From assembly GCF_900129745.1 (NCBI RefSeq), contig NZ_FQWS01000001.1, forward strand, positions 372,001 through 436,000: a stretch of DNA of 64,000 bases, given 5' to 3'. The notes beneath the pieces are model-generated. The model ran no database searches. It had not been told where the DNA came from and worked only from the letters and a program-made list of their open reading frames with translations. Source of the DNA: Winogradskyella jejuensis. Lineage in GTDB: Bacteria; Bacteroidota; Bacteroidia; Flavobacteriales; Flavobacteriaceae. Position 1 is the stretch's first letter. The number at the start of each line of letters is the position of its first letter. A program made the position numbers and the translations under genes. Of the stretch, positions 24,126 through 32,182 are shown in pieces.

Positions 24126-24244
24126 AGAATATTGTTCTTTTTCTTGATGGAGTCAGGGGATAGTTTTTCATTGCTAATGATTTTTCCTCTGGCTTCTTTT
24201 AATTGAACGTTAAAGTAGATAATAGCTTTTTAAAGTATTTAAGG

Positions 24245-25609
24245 ATGTCAAATAATTTAGTTACAAAATATAATATAGCTGGTCCAAGGTACACAAGCTA
24301 CCCTACCGTTCCTTATTGGGATAATGAAACATTTTCTAAAGAAGCTTGGAAAAAGTCATTCCTCAAAACTTTCAATGAAAGTGAAGAGAATAAATCGATA
24401 AGTCTTTATATCCATTTGCCATTTTGTGAGCAACTATGCACATTCTGTGGCTGCAACAAAAGGATAACAAAAAATCATAAAGTTGAAACGCCTTACCTTG
24501 AATCTGTCTTAAAGGAATGGCAACTCTATATCAAGTTACTTGACAAGCGCCCAATAATCAATGAGCTTCATCTTGGCGGTGGAACACCTACATTTTTCTC
24601 GCCAGAGAATCTTTCCAGTTTAATAAATGGTATTTTCGGCTTAGCAAATAGAGCACCTGAGGCTTCTATAAGTTTTGAAGGGCATCCTAACAATACTACT
24701 TTTAAGCATCTCGAAACACTAAAAGCATTGGGGTTTAATCGAGTGAGTTATGGTGTTCAAGATTACAATCAAAACGTCCAAAAGGCTATTAACAGAATTC
24801 AACCTTTTGAGAATGTAAAAAGAGTTACAGAACAGGCAAGAGCATTGGGTTACAACTCTGTAGGGCACGATATTATTTTTGGACTTCCTTTTCAAACAAA
24901 AGCGCATATCCTCCATACGATAGAAAGAACAAAAGAGTTACTTCCAGACCGAATTGCTTTTTACAGCTATGCCCACGTCCCTTGGATTAAAGGTAATGGT
25001 CAACGCGGATTTAAAGACTCTGACCTACCTAGCGCAGATGAAAAAAGAGCAATGTATGAGATAGGAAAAGAAAAACTTTTAGAAAGTGGCTACGTAGAGA
25101 TAGGTATGGACCATTTTGCTTTAAGAACCGATAGTCTTCATATCGCAATGGAAGAAAAAAGTATGCATCGTAATTTTATGGGGTATACAAATTTTAAAAC
25201 ACAATTAATGATTGGTCTTGGGGTTTCGGCAATTAGTGATAGCTGGTCAGGATTTGCTCAAAACCTTAAAACAGTAGAAGCTTATCAAGCAAGTATTGAA
25301 AAAAATGAACTTGCAGTCTTTAGAGGACATATTTTAAATCAGGAAGATTTAATCATCAGAAAGCATATTCTTAATTTAATGTGCTCGTTATATACTTCTT
25401 GGTCTGAAGAAGAATATCGCTTGATAGGGATTTATCAAATAAAAGAGACTTTAAAGGAAATGGAACGTGATGAATTAATAAAAATAGAAGAAAACAGCAT
25501 CACTGTTTTAGAGAGCGGTAGACCATTTGTACGTAACGTATGTATGGCATTTGACCTGAGATTACAAAGAGCAAAGCCAGAAACTCAATTATTTTCAATG
25601 ACAATTTAA
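24245..25609 (+). CDS. hemN: Oxygen-independent coproporphyrinogen III oxidase
   Basis: Radical-SAM enzyme that decarboxylates coproporphyrinogen III to protoporphyrinogen IX without O2, for haem synthesis. 454 residues from the ATG at 24245 (MSNNLVTKYNIAGPRYTSYP); an upstream TTG is less likely because the family starts near this Met. The cluster motif is CEQLCTFCGC (C-x3-C-x2-C), and ELHLGGGTPTF is the SAM-binding GGGTP motif. HVPWIKGNQR-like residues are also present. It supplies haem for the many cytochromes of this island. Confidence 0.92.
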   Translation: MSNNLVTKYNIAGPRYTSYPTVPYWDNETFSKEAWKKSFLKTFNESEENKSISLYIHLPFCEQLCTFCGCNKRITKNHKVETPYLESVLKEWQLYIKLLDKRPIINELHLGGGTPTFFSPENLSSLINGIFGLANRAPEASISFEGHPNNTTFKHLETLKALGFNRVSYGVQDYNQNVQKAINRIQPFENVKRVTEQARALGYNSVGHDIIFGLPFQTKAHILHTIERTKELLPDRIAFYSYAHVPWIKGNGQRGFKDSDLPSADEKRAMYEIGKEKLLESGYVEIGMDHFALRTDSLHIAMEEKSMHRNFMGYTNFKTQLMIGLGVSAISDSWSGFAQNLKTVEAYQASIEKNELAVFRGHILNQEDLIIRKHILNLMCSLYTSWSEEEYRLIGIYQIKETLKEMERDELIKIEENSITVLESGRPFVRNVCMAFDLRLQRAKPETQLFSMTI

Positions 25610-25612
25610 AAG

Positions 25613-26089
25613 ATGAGCACACCTACACCCATAAAGAGAATAGAAGCACTTAAACCTTTGAGTAGAGAACATCATCAAGGATTACTTCTAGCGTGGAAAA
25701 TAAGAACCGGTTTTGCAAAAGGCATAGCCGTAGCGCGTATAAAAGCATACACAGATTGGTTTTACAAGGAGCATCTTTGTCCTCATTTTGAAATTGAAGA
25801 AGACCTTATATTCCCCATATTGGGAGAAGGACACAAATTAGTAAGCACAGCTTTTATTCAGCATAAAAAACTACGGCAATTGTTTACTAAAAAAGATAAC
25901 CTGAAGGAAACCTTGCAGGAAATCGAAAAAGAACTGACTAACCATATTCGTTTTGAAGAGCGCGTACTTTTTAATGAAATTCAAAACGTTGCAAGTAAAC
26001 GTCAACTGGCCTTAATTGAAGAAATACATCAAACACAAGATTTTATAGATAACACAAATGACCCTTTTTGGATAAAGGGCGAAGCGTAA
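25613..26089 (+). CDS. Hemerythrin HHE-domain protein
   Basis: 158 residues with a four-helix bundle and the spaced His/Glu ligands of hemerythrin: LSREHHQGLL near 19-27, HFEIEEDLIFP near 59-70, QHKKLRQLF, and NHIRFEERVLFNEI. The diiron site could bind O2 or NO or sense iron. It starts 4 nt after hemN, so the two are co-transcribed. It has no signal peptide. Similar proteins often occur with denitrification genes. Confidence 0.85.
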   Translation: MSTPTPIKRIEALKPLSREHHQGLLLAWKIRTGFAKGIAVARIKAYTDWFYKEHLCPHFEIEEDLIFPILGEGHKLVSTAFIQHKKLRQLFTKKDNLKETLQEIEKELTNHIRFEERVLFNEIQNVASKRQLALIEEIHQTQDFIDNTNDPFWIKGEA

Positions 26090-26113
26090 ATTAAACACAC
26101 AAAACAATAAGAA

Positions 26114-26608
26114 ATGAAAACACGAATCTACCTTTTTGTCCTATTGTTCTTAATGATAGCATTGAGTTGCAAAGAGCAAACAAGCGATGAGCAAACCTCT
26201 AGAGTTAAAGCGGAAACGCCAACAGAAAAACGTGTAGCTCAATTACTAGATGACCCTATTTTAAGTAACGATTGGGAAAAAGAAATTGAACTTGATGGTA
26301 CTGGTAAATGGACGGCAAATGAAGAGACTACTCAAGGTGTACGCAATATGCTGAATATTATGGAAAACACAGATGTAGGACCAGAAATGAATTTTAAAGC
26401 ACTTGGCACAAAACTAAAATCTGAGATTAATGTTGTTATACAAAAATGCTCAATGAAAGGTGCCTCTCACGATAATCTACACGTGTTTTTAATGCCTCTT
26501 ATTGAAAAAGTAGATGCCTTGCAACAAGAAAATGATATTGAAAAAAACAAAGCCCTAGTTGCAAGTATCTATTACAATCTGGAAGCTTATGCTACTTATT
26601 TTAAGTAG
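26114..26608 (+). CDS. Hypothetical lipoprotein
   Basis: 164 residues with a lipoprotein signal (LFLMIALSC, Cys19). The mature part has a conserved-looking centre KCSMKGASHDNLHVFLMPL with Cys, Met and His residues that could bind metal or haem. It is the last gene of the hemN run and converges on the membrane-protein gene, overlapping its 3' end by 8 nt. Related lipoproteins occur in Bacteroidota, but I know no function. Confidence 0.6.
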   Translation: MKTRIYLFVLLFLMIALSCKEQTSDEQTSRVKAETPTEKRVAQLLDDPILSNDWEKEIELDGTGKWTANEETTQGVRNMLNIMENTDVGPEMNFKALGTKLKSEINVVIQKCSMKGASHDNLHVFLMPLIEKVDALQQENDIEKNKALVASIYYNLEAYATYFK

Positions 26609-27815
26609 CATTTTTCTTTGGTATAAAAAGTATCAAAGCAATAGCCATAAATAACAGCAGACTTGCTGCGAGCAGATATTCATTAAAAAAATCTGTAACA
26701 GTAAATGCTTGTGACCAGATAGCGATGCCTTTATAAATCAAAAGTCCTTCAGTAAGTACAAAACCAGCTAGATAAAAATATATCATTTTTTGGTTGAATC
26801 TTATAAGTTTTAATACATCAAGAATAAGAAATAGTGCAATGCTTACAACACCTAAAAATATCCAGTGCAAGTAGGCAATCGTGAGCTCTATAATATTAGA
26901 ACTTAGGTTGGCAAAGTAAGGAAATGACCCTACTAATTGCAGCAATAGTTTTATACTTAAAACTATCAACACTATTATAAAAAGTAAATATTGCAACGCA
27001 GTAAATAAACGTTTTACAGCTTTCTTATTCTTCCTTATCCAGTAAAGCACATAGCCCAGACATATTACCTGTATCCCTGCACCAAATGCGCTTAAACTAT
27101 ACACATAATTTTCAGGAGCTGTCCATAATGCAGAAAGCAATGCGGTAAGAACTACACTTATGTTTATGAGAAGGAATAGATTTTTGTTACGCTTTCGCGA
27201 AAGCGTAATCCCACCACGTTCCATTACAAAAAGAAGTATTCCTAATAAAGCAAGAAGCATCCAGCCGTTGTACTGAAAATGCAAATAGAAATAAATGGCT
27301 AAGCGATACCATACCGATGTGGGACCTAATGTGGCCATAATCCCGCCTAATGCCCAAGGTCCAATACTGGAAAGAACGAGATAATACAAAGAAGCTTTGA
27401 TGTATGGAAAACTAGCTGAGGTTTTGATTTCGTCTTTTACATTTTTGAAAAAGAACCAAGTAAACCAATAGGAAGCAAACAAGAATAACGTAGAAAATGT
27501 GATAGATAAGAATGCATATCCTTGAATAGGAAACGTAAGCAACATACCGACCAAAGTTACCTGTGTAGCTATAAAACCCCAATTATATTTACTGGCGACA
27601 CGTTTTTCTTGCTTTACAAAAAGGACATATAAAATAGTCGTTAAACAAACGTATACCCAACCTAAAAGAGCAATGTGAGAGTGACCGTGCTTGATAAACT
27701 TGTAATTAACATCAATATCAAATACGTGCCAAAACCTTAAAAGCAGCCCCAATGAAGCTGCAATTAAGAAATATAGTAACGCAATACGCACCTGATTCCG
27801 AATTGAGATTTTCAT
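26601..27815 (-). CDS. Polytopic haem-copper-oxidase-like / NnrS-like membrane protein
   Basis: 404 residues with about twelve TM helices. Conserved His include KHGHSHIALLGW (near 43-54), FYLHFQYNGW (near 178) and AYLHWIFLG (near 311), recalling subunit I of haem-copper oxidases or NnrS-type proteins. Not all haem-copper ligands are present, so catalysis is doubtful. NnrS proteins protect against NO stress. It is the last gene of the nos operon, 34 nt after nosY. A 22-bp perfect palindrome lies in its coding region. Confidence 0.65.
   Translation of the reverse strand: MKISIRNQVRIALLYFLIAASLGLLLRFWHVFDIDVNYKFIKHGHSHIALLGWVYVCLTTILYVLFVKQEKRVASKYNWGFIATQVTLVGMLLTFPIQGYAFLSITFSTLFLFASYWFTWFFFKNVKDEIKTSASFPYIKASLYYLVLSSIGPWALGGIMATLGPTSVWYRLAIYFYLHFQYNGWMLLALLGILLFVMERGGITLSRKRNKNLFLLINISVVLTALLSALWTAPENYVYSLSAFGAGIQVICLGYVLYWIRKNKKAVKRLFTALQYLLFIIVLIVLSIKLLLQLVGSFPYFANLSSNIIELTIAYLHWIFLGVVSIALFLILDVLKLIRFNQKMIYFYLAGFVLTEGLLIYKGIAIWSQAFTVTDFFNEYLLAASLLLFMAIALILFIPKKNAT
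27187..27208. repeat. 22-bp palindrome with CTTTCGCGAAAG core, coding copy
   Basis: The longest perfect copy in the window: arms TTACGCTTTCG and CGAAAGCGTAA. It lies inside the membrane-protein gene, in a loop between helices, where the frame gives L-S-R-K-R rather than F-A-K-A. Confidence 0.92.
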
Positions 27816-27849
27816 ATCTCAAAAGTAAGATTTTGTATCACCTGGCTTA

Positions 27850-28632
27850 TTAAAAATCCTTCTTTCTACTTTTTCTATAGATATTTAGAACTGGCAGTAC
27901 CACCCAAAGTGATAAGGCTACAATTGAGATAAGCAATCCGAATCCTGTTCCAAAAAACTTCTGAAATACAGCTCCCGTGTATCCCAATAACGCTGAAATA
28001 TCTAGTTTCAATAAAATCAAAATACGTGATAAATCTATGGGATTGAACATCGTTGCACCTATTGAAAATGAGTCCAACGGATACGATTGAAAGGCTACCA
28101 ATGACATTAAAAATAGGCCGTCATAAATTACAGCCATAAAGAGCCAGAGCAAAATTGCATAGCTGAAGCCTTTTATCTTATTCTCGTTATACAAAGCGAT
28201 ATTAAACGCTAATGCTGTAAAAATTAATGTCAAGAATGTGCCAGTAACTAATAACAGACCAAAATCCCAAATCTCATCGGACTGAAAGAGTCCGTAAAGT
28301 GCAAAAGGAATACCTAAGCCAATTATTAAACTCATAGACAGGGATAAAGCCACACCCAAATATTGTCCGATAAATATGGAAGACCTCTTAATAGGTTGTG
28401 CTAGTAGTAGCTCTGTAAACTCCTTTGAGTTATAGTAATACATAACACCGAAAATGGTTCCTATCAGCGGCACTAATATTGTGATGACGTTCATTAAAGT
28501 AATGACCGCTTTAGACAGGTCATTATTGAGAAATAATAACACACTACCTAAACCTAAATAGAATAGCAAGTAAACGTAACTCCACCTACTTCGTATAAGG
28601 TCAAAAAAACTATATTTTAAAATTTTAAGCAT
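27850..28632 (-). CDS. nosY: ABC transporter permease NosY
   Basis: 260 residues with six TM helices and the N-terminal amphipathic start MLKILKYSFFDLIRSRWSYV of ABC-2 type permeases. With NosF and NosD it forms the complex needed to mature the copper centre CuZ of N2O reductase. The start overlaps the 3' end of nosF by 8 nt. The length is typical of the family (about 260-275). Confidence 0.9.
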   Translation of the reverse strand: MLKILKYSFFDLIRSRWSYVYLLFYLGLGSVLLFLNNDLSKAVITLMNVITILVPLIGTIFGVMYYYNSKEFTELLLAQPIKRSSIFIGQYLGVALSLSMSLIIGLGIPFALYGLFQSDEIWDFGLLLVTGTFLTLIFTALAFNIALYNENKIKGFSYAILLWLFMAVIYDGLFLMSLVAFQSYPLDSFSIGATMFNPIDLSRILILLKLDISALLGYTGAVFQKFFGTGFGLLISIVALSLWVVLPVLNIYRKSRKKDF

Positions 28633-29332
28633 TTTCCTGAGTTAAAAGGTTAGCAATAGCTTGTTCAAAATTAGTGGTTTCGGTTTGTGATTTTAAAGCT
28701 CCAATGTTTCCTTTAAAATAAACTTTACCTTCTAGTAAAAACACAATTTCATCTGCCATTTCTTCCACAAAACTCATAATATGTGAGGTTATAAGGATGG
28801 TTTTTCCTTTTACCTTTTCTTCTGATATGAGTTCTTTTAAATGGATTAAAGCTATCGGGTCAAGGCCTGTAGTAGGTTCATCTAAAATAATTATAGGACT
28901 GTCAAACATTAGTGCGAGTACCAGGTTTACCTTTTGCTTTGTTCCACCAGAAAGGTTGCCTAGTTTTTTAGACAAAAAAGGTTCTAACTTAAAGAGTTGT
29001 ATTAAGCGATGGTCTTCGCCTGGACGATTTCGTAAATCTTTTATCATTGCAATAAGTTCCTTCACCTTCAGGTTTGCTGGAAAGTTTGCTATCTGCGGTA
29101 AGTAGTCTATCTGGTCTCGGTATTGGGAGTTTTTTTTAATTGAGGTGCCATTTACAGAAAGCACTCCACTATCAGGTATTACCATTCCTAAAATGGACTT
29201 AATGAGCGTAGTTTTGCCCGACCCATTTGGCCCTAAGATGGCAATTATCCCTTTAGAATTGATGTCTAAGTCTACGCCTTTGAGCACCTTATTTTTGCCA
29301 AACTTTTTATGTAACTGTTCTATGTGTATCAT
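28625..29332 (-). CDS. nosF: ABC transporter ATPase NosF
   Basis: 235 residues with a complete ABC ATPase: Walker A GPNGSGKTT (near 34-42), signature LSGGTKQKVNLVLAL (near 128), Walker B PIIILDEPTTGLDP and switch His in TSHIMSF. It energises NosY/NosD during CuZ assembly. Its ATG overlaps the nosD stop by one base and its 3' end overlaps nosY by 8 nt, which shows tight translational coupling. Confidence 0.93.
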   Translation of the reverse strand: MIHIEQLHKKFGKNKVLKGVDLDINSKGIIAILGPNGSGKTTLIKSILGMVIPDSGVLSVNGTSIKKNSQYRDQIDYLPQIANFPANLKVKELIAMIKDLRNRPGEDHRLIQLFKLEPFLSKKLGNLSGGTKQKVNLVLALMFDSPIIILDEPTTGLDPIALIHLKELISEEKVKGKTILITSHIMSFVEEMADEIVFLLEGKVYFKGNIGALKSQTETTNFEQAIANLLTQENA

Positions 29333-30573
29333 TAGTAGCGTGTCATTTTTGGGGTTAAGTCCTGCAAATTATCAGGCGTAAAAACGGGTGATACCTTTTC
29401 TGAAAAATCTATAATGTCTATAAAAAGACTCCGCATCAGTATAATGGTCTCTGGTGTTTTGTTAACCACATAAGAAAACAGTTTTACAGGTCTAAAAGGC
29501 ACATCGCCCACACCGTCTTTATCGAGGTCGTATCCTGTGTAATTACTCCAGTAATTATCTCTAAACACGTTATCATTCAATTTGCTGTTATAGGATAAAT
29601 CAAATGAGTTATAAAGAAAATTATTCTTCTCAATGGTATTGTTATAACAAGCACCTAGTACTTTAATCGCATAGCCATTGCGGATAAAATCATTTCCAGA
29701 GTATACGATTCTGTTAGAACCTTCTATGTTTATAGCTACGGTATTTTCTTCAAAAAGATTGTCTTTGATTTCAGCATCATTAATTTCTTTAAGAAGAATG
29801 CCAAAAGCCGCAGTGCCCCAATTTTTCTTAAAGGTATTATTGAACATTTTAATGCGCTTAGAAAACATCACCGCCACACCAGCACCGTTATTTTCAAAGG
29901 TATTATTAGTGTACACATCATCGTTGGAAAACATAAAGTGTAATCCGTAACGTAGGTTGTTTGTACTTACATTATCCTTGATGAGGATATCATCAGAGAA
30001 TTCTAAATAAATTCCGTCACGTACTTTTTGAACAATATTATTAGACACCTCTACATTTTTAGAGTACCAAAGCTGTATGCCATTGCCTGAATTATATTCA
30101 TCTTGCGCATCACCTATTACCTTATTATGATACACTTTTCCATTGTTGGATTTTTCAATGTAAATGCCAAAGAATAATTTTTCTAGTACCACATTTTGTA
30201 TTAAAAAATGCTCGCTTCGTACGACGCGTATCGCAGCGTGGTCACTAGTGTAACTCGTACCTACATTGATAATAAACAGCCCATCGATAGTTACATTATC
30301 AGATACAATACGAATAATCTCGCCTTTATCCTCGCCATCTATAATAGGGAAATTCTCACCTTTTATGGTTAATGGTTTATCTACAACAATGTTATACTCC
30401 TTATAGGTGCCTTTTTTTACTAAAATGGTGTCTCCTGCTTGAGCAGCAGTAATCGCGTTGCTTAGAGATGTGTGCTGGCAACTGGCGCATACGGTTATTG
30501 TTTCCGCTTTCGCGAAAGCGTTTACGAGCAACGTAATTAGTAAAAAGATGATATGTAAGTTTCTGTAATTCAA
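29332..30573 (-). CDS. nosD: Periplasmic copper-site maturation protein NosD
   Basis: 413 residues with a signal peptide (cleavage near FAKAETITV) and a right-handed beta-helix made of repeated N-x-I/V segments such as NGIQLWYSKNVEVSNN and NTFENNGAGVAVMF. NosD delivers copper or sulphide to NosZ in the periplasm. It is coupled to nosF. The palindrome copy at 30505-30520 encodes the A-F-A-K-A at the signal-peptide junction. Confidence 0.93.
   Translation of the reverse strand: MNYRNLHIIFLLITLLVNAFAKAETITVCASCQHTSLSNAITAAQAGDTILVKKGTYKEYNIVVDKPLTIKGENFPIIDGEDKGEIIRIVSDNVTIDGLFIINVGTSYTSDHAAIRVVRSEHFLIQNVVLEKLFFGIYIEKSNNGKVYHNKVIGDAQDEYNSGNGIQLWYSKNVEVSNNIVQKVRDGIYLEFSDDILIKDNVSTNNLRYGLHFMFSNDDVYTNNTFENNGAGVAVMFSKRIKMFNNTFKKNWGTAAFGILLKEINDAEIKDNLFEENTVAINIEGSNRIVYSGNDFIRNGYAIKVLGACYNNTIEKNNFLYNSFDLSYNSKLNDNVFRDNYWSNYTGYDLDKDGVGDVPFRPVKLFSYVVNKTPETIILMRSLFIDIIDFSEKVSPVFTPDNLQDLTPKMTRY
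30505..30520. repeat. CGCTTTCGCGAAAGCG palindrome, coding copy in nosD
   Basis: Perfect 16-bp palindrome within the signal-peptide end of nosD, read as A-F-A-K-A. Confidence 0.92.
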
Positions 30574-30585
30574 TTTATCTTCATT

Positions 30586-31017
30586 TTATAATAAACCGCC
30601 ACTCCTAGCGCTATACCCCAAAAACACAAAGAAAACAGCAAGTATTGTTACTGCGACAATATGAAAAGCAAGTGGTTTAAGCTTACGTTTGGGGATTAAA
30701 AAAAATCGTGCGTGTATAGCAAGTAAAATGGTTACGATTAAGGTACTATACTTTAAAATGATATGTCTGCTATAATGGTCATATAAATCAAACTCAAATA
30801 AATTAGGCGCATAAAAAATGGTCATATAAACTCCTGTTGCAAGTAGTATAATAAGGGAAGGAATACCTATGCGCTCATATCGTGATTCAAAGGCTTCAAT
30901 AATACTAAAGTCGTTTCTTTTTAATGCCGCAGGTAAAAATCCCAGCGATAAGATAAGATGTCCTCCTGTCCAAATAGTGGCCGAAACAATGTGTAAAAAA
31001 ACCACCGCTTTTATCAT
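30586..31017 (-). CDS. CopD-like membrane protein of the nos operon
   Basis: 143 residues with four TM helices and conserved His in VFLHIVSATIWTGGHLIL (helix 1) and YSRHIILKYS and LAIHARFF (helices 3-4), the pattern of CopD-type or b-haem-containing membrane proteins. A role in copper passage or electron transfer to the nos system is inferred from context. It lies 12 nt upstream of nosD and 2 nt downstream of nosL. Confidence 0.7.
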   Translation of the reverse strand: MIKAVVFLHIVSATIWTGGHLILSLGFLPAALKRNDFSIIEAFESRYERIGIPSLIILLATGVYMTIFYAPNLFEFDLYDHYSRHIILKYSTLIVTILLAIHARFFLIPKRKLKPLAFHIVAVTILAVFFVFLGYSARSGGLL

Positions 31018-31019
31018 AC

Positions 31020-31460
31020 CTACTTACCTAAATGGCTTTTAAGAGATTTAAAATCATATAATTTACCGCCTTTTTCAGCTTTCATTTTCTCCGCTTCTTC
31101 TTTATTTTGAAAAGCCGTTAAGTTTGCACCCATAGGACTTGGCAAATTTTTACTTATCAAAAAGGTTGCCTCTTCTACATTGATAAATTCTGTAGGTGCT
31201 TCATAGTAATTTGTGAGCAATGTCGTATTGATTAAAGCAGCGTTTTCTGCGGTGTAATTCAACATACATTCGGTTGCATCAAACTTATAGACCTTCCCTT
31301 TATCGTTAATTAGTTCTGCTCCGTGTATTTTATCCACTATAGTCATTTTACAAAAATGACAGCCATCGTTACCATAATCTATGGTTTGTGGTCCTGTATT
31401 ACAGCTTGATAGCAAGAGAAGTATTAATGCGCTTATTGTAAATTTTATCGTTGTTTTCAT
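31020..31460 (-). CDS. nosL: Copper-chaperone lipoprotein NosL
   Basis: 146 residues with a lipoprotein signal (LILLLLSSC, Cys20). The copper-binding centre is CHFCKMTIVD (C-x2-C-x-M), as in NosL, which brings Cu(I) to apo-NosZ. The C-terminal beta-alpha domain is typical of the family. It overlaps the upstream membrane-protein gene by 4 nt. Confidence 0.93.
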   Translation of the reverse strand: MKTTIKFTISALILLLLSSCNTGPQTIDYGNDGCHFCKMTIVDKIHGAELINDKGKVYKFDATECMLNYTAENAALINTTLLTNYYEAPTEFINVEEATFLISKNLPSPMGANLTAFQNKEEAEKMKAEKGGKLYDFKSLKSHLGK

Positions 31461-32071
31461 TGTGCTATTTGTTTAGATTTCTTGCCTACAAAATAAGCTA
31501 TCAGTGTTAGCAACATTCCTACACCCATTAAATAACCTCCTAATCTAGGATAGGAATAGGCGTCAAAATTGAGCATTTTTTGATGTCCTAATAGTGGTGG
31601 TTTATAACTCATAGGTGTTCCGTCTGGATTTGCTAGTTTCATAATCGCATTGGGGTCTAAGTTAGTCCCATAATCGGTCATCCAAGCATTAAAATCATAC
31701 ATTCCTAAAATGCCTAAAACTGTCATTAAAATAAGCCAACCTAAAAACCAATTGTAGTTTACCTTACCAAAATACCCTAACAACCCTATGATAACACCTA
31801 GTGCTGCCATACCACCTATAACCATTGGGAACACACTAAACTCCCACATATCTTCTGGTTTAGGCAGTGTTTTCATACCTATATAGTGATTGAGTCCGTC
31901 TATATTTTGAATATCAAACTCACTCATTCCCTGAATACCATTTATATATATATTCATCCCGAGTGGTTCTGGATATTGCGGTGCTCCCAACATTATATTC
32001 CAAAGAGGAAACTTAAACAAGCCCGTAAGTAACAGGGCACCAATAATCATAAGAATACTTGCCTTTTTCAT
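31457..32071 (-). CDS. Nos-operon membrane protein of unknown function
   Basis: 204 residues from the ATG at 32071 (M-K-K-A-S-I-L). A Met eight codons earlier is possible, but that extension is non-hydrophobic. It has about five TM segments and a long periplasmic loop with ISKPP-like and HQKMLNFDAYSYPRLGG motifs. It lies between nosZ and nosL, as in other Bacteroidota nos operons, and probably takes part in copper or electron supply. It overlaps nosL by 4 nt. A 20-bp palindrome copy lies immediately upstream. Confidence 0.72.
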   Translation of the reverse strand: MKKASILMIIGALLLTGLFKFPLWNIMLGAPQYPEPLGMNIYINGIQGMSEFDIQNIDGLNHYIGMKTLPKPEDMWEFSVFPMVIGGMAALGVIIGLLGYFGKVNYNWFLGWLILMTVLGILGMYDFNAWMTDYGTNLDPNAIMKLANPDGTPMSYKPPLLGHQKMLNFDAYSYPRLGGYLMGVGMLLTLIAYFVGKKSKQIAQ

Positions 32072-32092
32072 CGCTATAAAATTTTTTGAAAT

Positions 32093-32112
32093 CACGCTTT
32101 CGCGAAAGCGTG
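32093..32112. repeat. 20-bp palindrome with CTTTCGCGAAAG core, intergenic copy
   Basis: Perfect palindrome with outer CACG and CGTG arms. It is placed 21 nt upstream of the membrane-protein start and downstream of the nosZ stem-loop. Confidence 0.92.
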
Positions 32113-32128
32113 TAAAGAACTTAAGAAA

Positions 32129-32165
32129 GTAAACAGGCAGTAATTAAACCATACTGCCTGCTTAC
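32129..32165 (-). terminator. Long stem-loop downstream of nosZ
   Basis: Arms 32129-32142 and 32152-32165 pair at 13 of 14 positions (core CAGGCAGTA / TACTGCCTG) with a 9-nt loop. It begins 18 nt beyond the nosZ stop. On the minus strand only a broken T-run follows, so it is better read as a partial terminator or mRNA 3'-end stabiliser that raises NosZ over its assembly proteins. Confidence 0.65.
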
Positions 32166-32182
32166 AAACAACCATCAAATGG

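Noticed and set aside
24150-24162. TGATGGAGTCA upstream of hemN as an Fnr-like site
   Set aside because: The arms are imperfect and the spacing is one base short of the other sites; no TAnnTTTG box is placed at 33 nt.
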